Below are positions 56,570 to 64,000 of a DNA stretch of 64,000 bases, piece by piece. The DNA is from Saccharofermentans sp. (lineage in GTDB: Bacteria > Bacillota > Clostridia > Saccharofermentanales > Saccharofermentanaceae): positions 1 to 64,000 of the forward strand of contig JAILNR010000011.1 in NCBI GenBank assembly GCA_024691325.1, given 5' to 3'. The stretch's first letter is position 1. Every line of letters begins with the position of its first letter. Made by a program: the position numbers and the translations under genes. The notes under the pieces were generated by a model. The model worked only from the letters and a program-made list of their open reading frames with translations. It did not search any database and was not told the origin of the DNA.

Positions 56570-57553
56570 TTAGCAGGCTGTACCGTCGATGTTATCACGT
56601 ACGCATGTCATACCCATCATGGCAGCGCCGACGATACCTGCATCATTACCCATCTGAGCCAAAGCAATCCTGGTCTTCTTAACACCGGGACCGAAGAAAG
56701 GACGGCTCATAGTCTTCTCCTGCATAGGGATAAGGAGCGGATCACCTTCGTTACAGATACCGCCGCCTACAACGAGAACCTCAGGCATGAATGTATTGAT
56801 GGCATTAGCAAGACCGTCTGCGAGGTAATCTGTGTACATATCGATTACATCGTTCGCAGCCTTATCGCCCATTCTCTGTGCGATGAATGCGATCTTTCCG
56901 TTTACCTTGCCTTCCTTCTCGATTACTTCATTGAGCTTGGAATCAGGATTAGCCTCGGCAGCTTCCTTTGTCATTCTTACAAGAGCAGAAGCTGATGCAT
57001 AACACTCAAAGCAACCCTTGCGTCCGCATGTGCACTGCACACCGCCTGATACGAGAACTGTGTGACCGAACTCGGAACCTGCCTGATTGAAACCGGAATA
57101 GATCTTGCCGTCGATGATTACTCCGGCACCTACTCCTGTTCCAAGTGTAATTGTAACTGAATCTTTCGCGCCCTTTGCCGCACCTGCAATTGCCTCAGCC
57201 ATAGCAGCGCAGTTAGCGTCATTATCGATGTAAACAGGGAGGTCGATTACCTCTCGTATCAGCTTTCTCATAGGAGCCATGTTGAAAGGAAGGTTACCTG
57301 CATACACAAGCAGACCTGCCTTGTTATCAGGCGTTCCGGGAGAACCGATACCGATAGCGGCAATATCCTCTTTCTTAAGACCGGCTTCCTCAATTACTCT
57401 TGCAGCCAAAGATCCCATATCGTGAATGATCTCTTCCATAGGTCTTTGAGCATTCGTCTTGATGCTTGCTTTGTTTAAAAGCTTACCGTCACCGTCAACG
57501 ATGCCTGCCTTGATATTTGTACCGCCCAAATCGATGCCAACATAATATGCCAT
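56570..57553 (-). CDS. ROK family glucokinase
   Basis: VGIDLGGTNIKAGIVD; DNDANCAAMAEA; GTGVGAGVIIDGKIYSG; CTCGRKGCFECYAS. Confidence 0.92.
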   Translation of the reverse strand: MAYYVGIDLGGTNIKAGIVDGDGKLLNKASIKTNAQRPMEEIIHDMGSLAARVIEEAGLKKEDIAAIGIGSPGTPDNKAGLLVYAGNLPFNMAPMRKLIREVIDLPVYIDNDANCAAMAEAIAGAAKGAKDSVTITLGTGVGAGVIIDGKIYSGFNQAGSEFGHTVLVSGGVQCTCGRKGCFECYASASALVRMTKEAAEANPDSKLNEVIEKEGKVNGKIAFIAQRMGDKAANDVIDMYTDYLADGLANAINTFMPEVLVVGGGICNEGDPLLIPMQEKTMSRPFFGPGVKKTRIALAQMGNDAGIVGAAMMGMTCVRDNIDGTAC

Positions 57554-57620
57554 CCGATTATTCCTCCTGCTAACCTTAATAACTTGTTAATTCTATCACA
57601 TCTGTCTGATGTGTTGTAGA

Positions 57621-58433
57621 TTACTTGCCGTAAAGAAACTCCACCGCAATGAGCATCCCGGCTCCCGCCAGAAAGACGATCAAAACTGCGATGTCACGCC
57701 CGCTGATCTTCAGCGGATTAAGTTTTGTTCTTCCCTCTCCGCCTCTGTAGCATCTTGCATCCATAGCAACCGCGAGGTCCTCGGCTCTCTTAAACGAAGA
57801 GACGAACAGAGGGATAAGAACTGTTATGTATCCTTTGACTCTGTTGATAAAAGTACCCGTGTCGTAATCGGCTCCACGTGATACCTGTGCCTTCATTATC
57901 TTGTCTGTCTCCTCGATAAGAGTCGGGATAAAACGAAGTGCGATCGACATCATCATGCTCATCTCGTGAACCGGAACATGTATTACTTTAAGAGGTGCCA
58001 TAAGCGACTCAAGCGCGTCGGATATCTTAAGAGGCGTCGTCGTTAAAGTCAGAAGAACTGATGTGCATAAAATCAGGAACAGTATCCTTAGCGACATCAG
58101 AACGGCCCTTTGAACACCGTAATCCGTCACTGTAAGGAAACGCCACTGCCAGATCATCTGTCCCTGCTTTAGCGTAAAAAGGTTAAGCAGGAAGATAAAA
58201 AGAGTAAGCGGGATTATCGGCTTAAGCGTGGATAAAGTAACCTTAACGGGAATCTTCGCCGTCACAAGCTGCACCAGCGTAAGCAGTGCCAATGCTATGA
58301 GAGCAGCAGGAGAATTAACCACGAATATAGTCACGAGGTAAACGATATATAAGATCACCTTAATCCTGGGATCCGTCTTATGCAGGACCGAGCCTGTCTC
58401 GACATAACGGCCGAGGCTGATATCGTTTAACAT
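57621..58433 (-). CDS. ecfT: ECF transporter transmembrane component EcfT
   Basis: LHKTDPRIKVILYIVYLVTIF...MMMSIALRFIPTLIEETDKIMKAQVSRGADYD...ARCYRGGEGRTKLNPL. Confidence 0.92.
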   Translation of the reverse strand: MLNDISLGRYVETGSVLHKTDPRIKVILYIVYLVTIFVVNSPAALIALALLTLVQLVTAKIPVKVTLSTLKPIIPLTLFIFLLNLFTLKQGQMIWQWRFLTVTDYGVQRAVLMSLRILFLILCTSVLLTLTTTPLKISDALESLMAPLKVIHVPVHEMSMMMSIALRFIPTLIEETDKIMKAQVSRGADYDTGTFINRVKGYITVLIPLFVSSFKRAEDLAVAMDARCYRGGEGRTKLNPLKISGRDIAVLIVFLAGAGMLIAVEFLYGK

Positions 58434-60199
58434 TTCATCACGCTCCTGATTATCGAAGCAGCTTCGTTACGTGCATCAGGATACGGAGGCATAACATCGA
58501 TGCCCGGATAGTCCTTAGCAAGTGTCTGCTTAACCTTGGAAGAGAACTTGTAAAGCAAGGGCAGACTGAGCCCGTATGATTTTGCTTTTCCCTCATTCTC
58601 GAAAAGCTCCGAGGGTGCACCGCATGCAGCTTCACGCCCGTCCTTTATGCAGTAAATCCGGTCCGCATATCTTGCCGCCTCATCCATGTTGTGTGATACG
58701 AGCACGATGGTAGTCCCCGTCTCACGCAGAGCGAGAATAGTATCAAACATCTCTCTTCTTCCCACAGGATCAAGGCCTGCCGCGGGCTCATCGAGAACCA
58801 GGATCTTGGGCTTCATTACAAGCACACCCGCAAGTGCCGCTCTTCTTTTTTGTCCTCCCGACAGCTCGAAAGGACTTCTCGTGAGCAGTTCCTCGGGAAG
58901 TCCCGACAGAAGAGCCGCAGCCTTTACCCTGCCCTCGCGGTTTACACCTGGGGTATTCATTTTTATAAGGCCGTAGGCTATGTCCTTTTCGACGGTTTCC
59001 TCAAATAACTGGTACTCGGGGTACTGGAACACAAGCCCCACTTTCTGCCTTATCCTTGTGATATCTTTTTTCTTTTTTGTGGTGAGAATTTCATTATCAG
59101 ATATGACTCTCACGTCACCGCTTTGCGGTCTTATTATTCCGTTAAGGTGGGAAATGAGCGTTGTCTTGCCGCAGCCGCTCTTGCCTACTATGGCAAGTAT
59201 CTCTCCCTCGTATACATCGAGGTTGATGTGCTCTATGGCAAATGATTTCCCGTCATCATAAGAGAAAGAAAGGTCCTTAACTTCGAGGATCTTCTCACCC
59301 TTTTCCCGATGCCCGGAAAGATCCATCGCGGGAACTTCTTTTGCATTCTTCGCAAACCTTACGGCCGCTTCTATTCTGGACTTTTTATCCTTAATATCAT
59401 CGCGGGTTATCTTGCTGCCCGTCGCCTTTGCCATCTCATTAACAAGGCTTATATCGGGAGGAAGTTCGAGTCCCGCCTTTATAACTTTATCGGGATCTGC
59501 AAAAATCTGCGCCGGAGTGCCGCTCATGGTGACCTTGCCGTGCTCAACGACAAATATCTTCTCGCACCTTGCCGCCTCATTCATGTCATGGGTGATAGTT
59601 ATAACTGTTATTCCCTTGTCTTTTTGCAGCTGCTCAACAAGATCAAGGAATTCATCACGGCTTATGGGATCTAACATTGCCGTGGATTCATCTAATATCA
59701 GAACCTCCGGATGCATCGCAAGTGCACCTGCTATGGCAAGTTTCTGCTTTTGTCCTCCGGATAATGAAGCCGCCTGTCTTCCTCTTAATTCATAAAGACC
59801 GACGTACTTGAGAGCCTCATCGACTCTTTGTCTTAGTTCCGGAAGCGGTACGCCCAGATTCTCGGGTCCAAACGCAACATCTTCCTCAACTATGGTGCCT
59901 ACTATCTGGTTGTCAGGATTCTGAAATACATAAGCACACTTTTGTCTTATGTTATAGCATGTGCTGTCATCACGGGCTTCGTGCCCCAGGACGACTACGG
60001 TACCGCTGTCAGGCAGCTCAAGAACATCGATTACTTTGGCAAGAGTTGACTTTCCGGAACCGTTGGGGCCTAATACAGCGCAGTAAGAACCGGTCTCCAC
60101 TTCGAGACTTATACCGTCAAGAGCTTTTATGGATGTGGATTCACCCTCATCCGTCTTGTACGTAAAATCAACGTTTCTTACGCTTATTCCGACCGCCAT
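58427..60199 (-). CDS. ECF transporter ATPase, EcfA1-EcfA2 fused in one polypeptide
   Basis: Two full ABC domains in 590 aa: GPNGSGKST...LSGGQKQKLAIAGALAMHPEVLILDE and GKSGCGKTT...LSGGQKRRAALAGVLVMKPKILVLDE. Confidence 0.93.
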   Translation of the reverse strand: MAVGISVRNVDFTYKTDEGESTSIKALDGISLEVETGSYCAVLGPNGSGKSTLAKVIDVLELPDSGTVVVLGHEARDDSTCYNIRQKCAYVFQNPDNQIVGTIVEEDVAFGPENLGVPLPELRQRVDEALKYVGLYELRGRQAASLSGGQKQKLAIAGALAMHPEVLILDESTAMLDPISRDEFLDLVEQLQKDKGITVITITHDMNEAARCEKIFVVEHGKVTMSGTPAQIFADPDKVIKAGLELPPDISLVNEMAKATGSKITRDDIKDKKSRIEAAVRFAKNAKEVPAMDLSGHREKGEKILEVKDLSFSYDDGKSFAIEHINLDVYEGEILAIVGKSGCGKTTLISHLNGIIRPQSGDVRVISDNEILTTKKKKDITRIRQKVGLVFQYPEYQLFEETVEKDIAYGLIKMNTPGVNREGRVKAAALLSGLPEELLTRSPFELSGGQKRRAALAGVLVMKPKILVLDEPAAGLDPVGRREMFDTILALRETGTTIVLVSHNMDEAARYADRIYCIKDGREAACGAPSELFENEGKAKSYGLSLPLLYKFSSKVKQTLAKDYPGIDVMPPYPDARNEAASIIRSVMKC

Positions 60200-60212
60200 G
60201 TTAATCTTTCAT

Positions 60213-60241
60213 AAAAATCGGGGCTGCTTTGAGCAGCCCCG
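60213..60241 (-). terminator. Intrinsic terminator after rplQ, immediately upstream of ecfA
   Basis: 10-bp perfect stem CGGGGCTGCT-(3 nt)-AGCAGCCCCG followed on the minus strand by ATTTTT. Confidence 0.85.
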
Positions 60242-60284
60242 TTCAAGTTCACTTCTTCTCTATCTGATTTGACTGCCGTTCGGA

Positions 60285-60809
60285 TCAGACAAACTCGAGA
60301 ATTGCCATCTCAGAACCGTCACCTCTTCTGGCACCGATCTTGATGACTCTTGTGTATCCGCCCTGTCTGCCCTCATACTTGGGAGCGATCTCATCAAAGA
60401 GCTTGTTTACAGGGTTGATAGTGTTACCCTCTGCATCATGGCTCTTAAGAAGCCACTTTGTCATGTTCTTTCTTGCAGCGAGTCTGGATGCTGAATCCAC
60501 CTGAACTGTCTTTGTCTTAACTTCACGATCAACTGTATCGTACTTGTTACCGTTCTTGGATGTCTTGGTTACGAGAACCTTCTTACCCTTACCGTCAAGC
60601 TTAGCTGCGGAAACCGTAACGTCCTTTGTTGTGAAATTATCCTTCTCCTTGATAGCGTCTGCTACGAGCTTGTCAACGATGGAACTTACTTCCTTCGCAC
60701 GAGCTACTGTAGTCTCAACTCTGCCGTTGATAACGAGTGCAGTTGAGAGGTTACGCAGGATAGCGATCTTCTGATCAGACGCACGGCCAAGTTTTCTGTT
60801 AACTGCCAT
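60285..60809 (-). CDS. rplQ: 50S ribosomal protein L17 (long clostridial form)
   Basis: [37 protein letters not shown]...[39 protein letters not shown]. Confidence 0.95.
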   Translation of the reverse strand: MAVNRKLGRASDQKIAILRNLSTALVINGRVETTVARAKEVSSIVDKLVADAIKEKDNFTTKDVTVSAAKLDGKGKKVLVTKTSKNGNKYDTVDREVKTKTVQVDSASRLAARKNMTKWLLKSHDAEGNTINPVNKLFDEIAPKYEGRQGGYTRVIKIGARRGDGSEMAILEFV

Positions 60810-60834
60810 ATCTTCTTATCCTCCTAAAGTGCTC

Positions 60835-61788
60835 TTATACATCGGCATCTGCAAGATGCAGACCCATGTCGGAAAGCTTCGCGATGACTTCATCAAGCGA
60901 CTTCTTTCCAAGATTTCTTACCTTGATCATCTCGTCCTCGGACTTGCTGATGAGATCACCAACTGTGTTGATGGCTGCTCTCTTCAAGCAGTTATATGTA
61001 CGAACTGAGAAGTCAAGATCCTCGATAGCTCTGTTAAGCTCGGAATTCTTCTCTGTCTTAGGCTCAACGGTCTTGAAGCTGATGCCGCTGTCCGTATCTG
61101 TCAAAGCCTTGAAAAGACTTAAGTGTGTGATAAGGATGTCAGCAGCAGAAGCAAATGCCTCATCAACTGCGATTGTACCGTCTGTCCAAACCTCAAGTGT
61201 CAGGCTGTCATAGTCTGTACGTGCGCCGACACGGGTATTCTCGACAACGAAGTTTGCCTTCTTGATAGGTGTGAAGATTGAGTCAATAGCGATGATGCCG
61301 ATTGCCTGACCTTCAACCTTATTCTGCTCTGCTGTGTTGTAGCCACGGCCCTTGCTTATTGTAAGTTCCATGAATACCTTTGCTTCACCGTTGAGATGAG
61401 CGATTACGAGATCGGGATTAACGATCTCAACCTCATCGTCATGAACGATATCACCGGCCTTGAGCTCGCCTGTCTTACCCTCAGGTACGCTGATGCATAC
61501 TGTCTTGGGAGTATCGCTGTGGAGCTTAACGCGGATATCCTTAACATTAAGGATGATCTCTGTCATGTCCTCGATGATGCCGGGAACAGTTGTGAACTCG
61601 TGGTAGATGTTATCGATCTTGATAGCTGTAACAGCAGCGCCTGTTAAAGAAGAAAGCAGAACACGGCGCAGGGAGTTACCAAGCGTCGTACCATATCCGC
61701 GCTCGAGCGGGGATACGACATATTTGCCGTAAGAACCATCTTCGCTTGTTTCTTTACATTCAATGGTAGGCTGTAAAATATCGTTCAT
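60835..61788 (-). CDS. rpoA: DNA-directed RNA polymerase subunit alpha
   Basis: SPLERGYGTTLGNSLRRVLLSSLTGAAVTAIKIDNIYHEFTTVPGIIEDMTEIILN; C-terminal alpha-CTD RNLGKKSLDEVIAKLSDMGL. Confidence 0.97.
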   Translation of the reverse strand: MNDILQPTIECKETSEDGSYGKYVVSPLERGYGTTLGNSLRRVLLSSLTGAAVTAIKIDNIYHEFTTVPGIIEDMTEIILNVKDIRVKLHSDTPKTVCISVPEGKTGELKAGDIVHDDEVEIVNPDLVIAHLNGEAKVFMELTISKGRGYNTAEQNKVEGQAIGIIAIDSIFTPIKKANFVVENTRVGARTDYDSLTLEVWTDGTIAVDEAFASAADILITHLSLFKALTDTDSGISFKTVEPKTEKNSELNRAIEDLDFSVRTYNCLKRAAINTVGDLISKSEDEMIKVRNLGKKSLDEVIAKLSDMGLHLADADV

Positions 61789-61813
61789 TCTTTTTCCTCC
61801 GATCTACAGGCTA

Positions 61814-62410
61814 TTACTTGCTGTACAACTCGACGATTGCAACTGCGTTTACAGGTACATCGATCTGCTCAGCTGTAGGGATAGCGTTGACCTTTCCTGC
61901 GAGCTTCTCGCGATCTGCTGATACCCACTCAGGGATGATTCTTCCGTCTGTAGACTCAAGGATCTCCTTAAATCTGGGGGAAGACTTAGCAGCTTCCTTA
62001 ACCTCGAGCTCATCACCTACTGATACGCGGTATGAGGGAATGTTAACGATCTTGCCGTTGATCTTGATGTTTCTGTGGCTGATGATCTGCTTAGCTTCGT
62101 CTCTTGTTCTTGCATAGCCCATTCTGAAAAGAACGTTATCAAGTCTTGTCTCGAGGAGGATCATAAGATTCTCACCGACTGTACCGTAGTGAAGCTTCTG
62201 AGCCTTCTCGAAATAGTTTCTGAAAGGCTTCTCAAGAACGCCATAGATAAACTTAGCCTTCTGCTTCTCCTTGAGCTGTGCGCCATACTCGGAGAGCTTT
62301 CTGGGTCTGCTGTTTCTGTTTCTTGTTGATTTCTTATCTATACCAAGGAATGCCGGCTCAATGTCAAGCGACCTGCATTTCTTGAGGACAGGTGTCATAT
62401 CTCTTGCCAT
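61814..62410 (-). CDS. rpsD: 30S ribosomal protein S4
   Basis: SRPRKLSEYGAQLKEKQKAKFIYGVLEKPFRNYFEKAQ...RMGYARTRDEAKQIISHRNIKING. ATG at 62410. Confidence 0.96.
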   Translation of the reverse strand: MARDMTPVLKKCRSLDIEPAFLGIDKKSTRNRNSRPRKLSEYGAQLKEKQKAKFIYGVLEKPFRNYFEKAQKLHYGTVGENLMILLETRLDNVLFRMGYARTRDEAKQIISHRNIKINGKIVNIPSYRVSVGDELEVKEAAKSSPRFKEILESTDGRIIPEWVSADREKLAGKVNAIPTAEQIDVPVNAVAIVELYSK

Positions 62411-62432
62411 AATCAATTACCCTTCTTTCGTA

Positions 62433-62828
62433 TTAAACTCTGCGACGCTTGGGAGGACGGCAGCCGTTATGAGGAACGGGTGTAACGTCCTTGATCATCG
62501 TAATCTCAAGACCTGCAGTAGCGAGTGCTCTTACAGCAGACTCACGACCTGCTCCGGGTCCCTTGACATAAACCTCTACTGTCTTCATACCGTGATCTAC
62601 AGCCTTCTTGGCAGCATCCTCGGCAGCGATCTGAGCCGCAAAAGCAGTACCCTTACGGGAACCTCTCATGTTCTGCATTCCTGCAGAAGACCAGGAAATA
62701 GCATTTCCTGCCTTATCAGTAATTGTGATAATGGTGTTGTTGAATGTTGCGTGAATGTGAGCAGCGCCTTCGACGATGTTCTTACGTTCACGTCTCTTAG
62801 GCCTTGAGGCCGTTTTGTTATTAGCCAT
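62433..62828 (-). CDS. rpsK: 30S ribosomal protein S11
   Basis: [35 protein letters not shown]...[13 protein letters not shown]. Confidence 0.97.
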   Translation of the reverse strand: MANNKTASRPKRRERKNIVEGAAHIHATFNNTIITITDKAGNAISWSSAGMQNMRGSRKGTAFAAQIAAEDAAKKAVDHGMKTVEVYVKGPGAGRESAVRALATAGLEITMIKDVTPVPHNGCRPPKRRRV

Positions 62829-62844
62829 TTAAATTCGCCTCCCC

Positions 62845-63216
62845 TTACTTCTTCTTACCTGCAACGGTATGCTTCGGGCCCTTACGGGTACGAGCATTCG
62901 TCTTTGTACGCTGTCCATGAACGGGAAGGCCCAATCTGTGACGACGTCCTCTGTAGCAGTTAATATCGGTAAGACGCTTAATGTCTCCCGCAATCTGTCT
63001 CTTGAGGTCACCCTCAACAACAATGTTCTCGCTCTCGATCGTTTCACGGATCTTAGCGACTTCATCCTCTGTAAGATCTTTAACCCTGGTATCAGGATTG
63101 ATTCCGGCACTCTTGATGATGCTGGATGCGCTTGTCGTACCAATGCCGTAAATGTAAGTAAGAGCAATCTCTATTCTCTTATCATTCGGCAAATCAACAC
63201 CGGCAATACGAGCCAT
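62845..63216 (-). CDS. rpsM: 30S ribosomal protein S13
   Basis: [26 protein letters not shown]...[26 protein letters not shown]. Confidence 0.97.
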   Translation of the reverse strand: MARIAGVDLPNDKRIEIALTYIYGIGTTSASSIIKSAGINPDTRVKDLTEDEVAKIRETIESENIVVEGDLKRQIAGDIKRLTDINCYRGRRHRLGLPVHGQRTKTNARTRKGPKHTVAGKKK

Positions 63217-63415
63217 TTTTCTACCTCCATTAGGTGTAATTCTTGCATTTCATACGACACTTCGCAGGGAATTCTCTTTACAGGGAACAGCCGCCCCCAC
63301 TTTAAAGTGTTATAAGCTTTATGCGTTGTTGTTGTTCTTTTTTGTTTGCGGTCAGAGCAGTACCGCTTAGCGACTTCACGACAGGGCTAAATCTGTCTGC
63401 AGTCGGATCTTGTTC
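63217..63415 (-). other. Unusually long non-coding leader between rpmJ and rpsM; candidate autoregulatory RNA
   Basis: About 199 nt with no ORF, short stems GACAG/CTGTC and GCGGT/ACCGC, and palindrome CACTTTAAAGTG at 63298-63309. Confidence 0.35.
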
Positions 63416-63529
63416 TTATCCCTGCACCTGCTTGTGCTTAGGATCGGAACAAATGATCATGACTTTGCCATGACGGCGAATAACCTTGCACTTCTCGCAC
63501 ATAGGCTTAACCGACGGTCTGACTTTCAT
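63416..63529 (-). CDS. rpmJ: 50S ribosomal protein L36
   Basis: [37 protein letters not shown] (37 aa); ATG 63529 preceded by GGAGGAGGA. Confidence 0.96.
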   Translation of the reverse strand: MKVRPSVKPMCEKCKVIRRHGKVMIICSDPKHKQVQG

Positions 63530-63591
63530 CTTTTTCCTCCTCCTGCATTTTATGCTACATAAACAATGCGCTTTTACGCGCATGCTAAAAT

Positions 63592-63620
63592 ATTTTATCA
63601 GATTAATTTGGTTTTGCAAG
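63592..63620 (-). promoter_or_regulatory. Possible internal promoter upstream of rpmJ
   Basis: Minus TTGCAA/CTTGCA, 16-17 nt, TAAAAT; followed by hairpin ATGCGC-(6)-GCGCAT at 63566-63583. Confidence 0.4.
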
Positions 63621-63630
63621 AGCTAATTTA

Positions 63631-63852
63631 TCAGTTCTTGCCTCTCCATGTAATTCTTCCCTTGGAAAGGTCGTACGGAGACAATTCCATAGTTACCTTA
63701 TCACCGGGCAATATCTTGATGTAGTTCTGGCGAAGCTTACCGGAAATATATGCCATTACAACATATCCGTTATCGAGCTTTACCTTGAAAGTTGCGTTGG
63801 GCAGTGCTTCTTCAACGATACCCTCTACTTCGATTACATCTTCTTTAGCCAT
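63631..63852 (-). CDS. infA: Translation initiation factor IF-1
   Basis: [73 protein letters not shown] 63852 with GAGGAGGGA SD. Confidence 0.96.
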   Translation of the reverse strand: MAKEDVIEVEGIVEEALPNATFKVKLDNGYVVMAYISGKLRQNYIKILPGDKVTMELSPYDLSKGRITWRGKN

Positions 63853-64000
63853 TAAGTCCCTCCTCATAAGTAGTCATCTCTGGGCCATTTTCTGTAATAA
63901 TTACCGTATTTTCATAATGCGCTGTCGGAAGTCCGTCAGCAGCAGATACCTTCCAGCCGTCATTACCCAATATAACATGACGGTCGCCCATTGTAATCAT
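63845..64000 (-). CDS. map: Methionine aminopeptidase, C-terminal end (partial at window edge)
   Basis: My minus-strand translation: [51 protein letters not shown], matching MAP C-termini (DGW.V...DG...A..E.T..IT..GPE); overlaps infA by 8 nt. Confidence 0.85.
   Translation of the reverse strand: MITMGDRHVILGNDGWKVSAADGLPTAHYENTVIITENGPEMTTYEEGLNG

Noticed and set aside
60285-60809. Apparent insertion of about 50 aa in ribosomal protein L17
   Set aside because: Long L17 forms with an insertion in this place are, to my knowledge, usual in Clostridia.
1-64000. CRISPR arrays, tRNA genes, insertion sequences, toxin-antitoxin or phage genes
   Set aside because: No spaced direct repeats, tRNA-like cloverleaf sequence, transposase/integrase or phage proteins were recognised by eye; a tRNAscan or CRISPR search was not possible.

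Overview
The window comes from a Clostridia-like, low-to-mid GC genome, and almost everything is coded on the minus strand. Read right to left in the direction of transcription it contains: (1) the 3' end of map, then infA-rpmJ-rpsM-rpsK-rpsD-rpoA-rplQ (about 64.0-60.3 kb); (2) a fused EcfA1-EcfA2 ATPase, EcfT, a ROK kinase and TruA, then a small membrane protein, NfeD and SPFH, closed by a clear intrinsic terminator (60.2-53.7 kb); (3) pncB and a cyclophilin, running into a ~20 kb Wzx/Wzy-type surface polysaccharide locus (51.7-31.7 kb); (4) a plus-strand DUF2142-like gene, then a second envelope-glycan block with GT-C enzymes, rfbABD, GT2-GtrA, lectin-like membrane proteins and a TagB/TagF-like transferase (29.4-19.6 kb); (5) a tandem array of FIVE ~920-936 aa paralogs (19587-5678), each with an N-terminal YidC/Oxa1-like membrane domain, further TM segments and a C-terminal extracellular sulfatase/LtaS-like (alkaline phosphatase superfamily) domain, joined by four identical 4-nt ATGA stop/start overlaps; (6) a DPM1-like GT2 and a three-part ManC/type II PMI/type I ManA fusion; (7) MATE, HD and Nudix genes and an apparent rRNA-operon promoter/leader leaving the left edge. 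The five-gene YidC-sulfatase array is the best candidate for an undescribed system: the YidC groove arginine position is Asn in all five copies, and the third copy is a DNA-level mosaic of its neighbours. All calls come from reading sequence; no searches were run.
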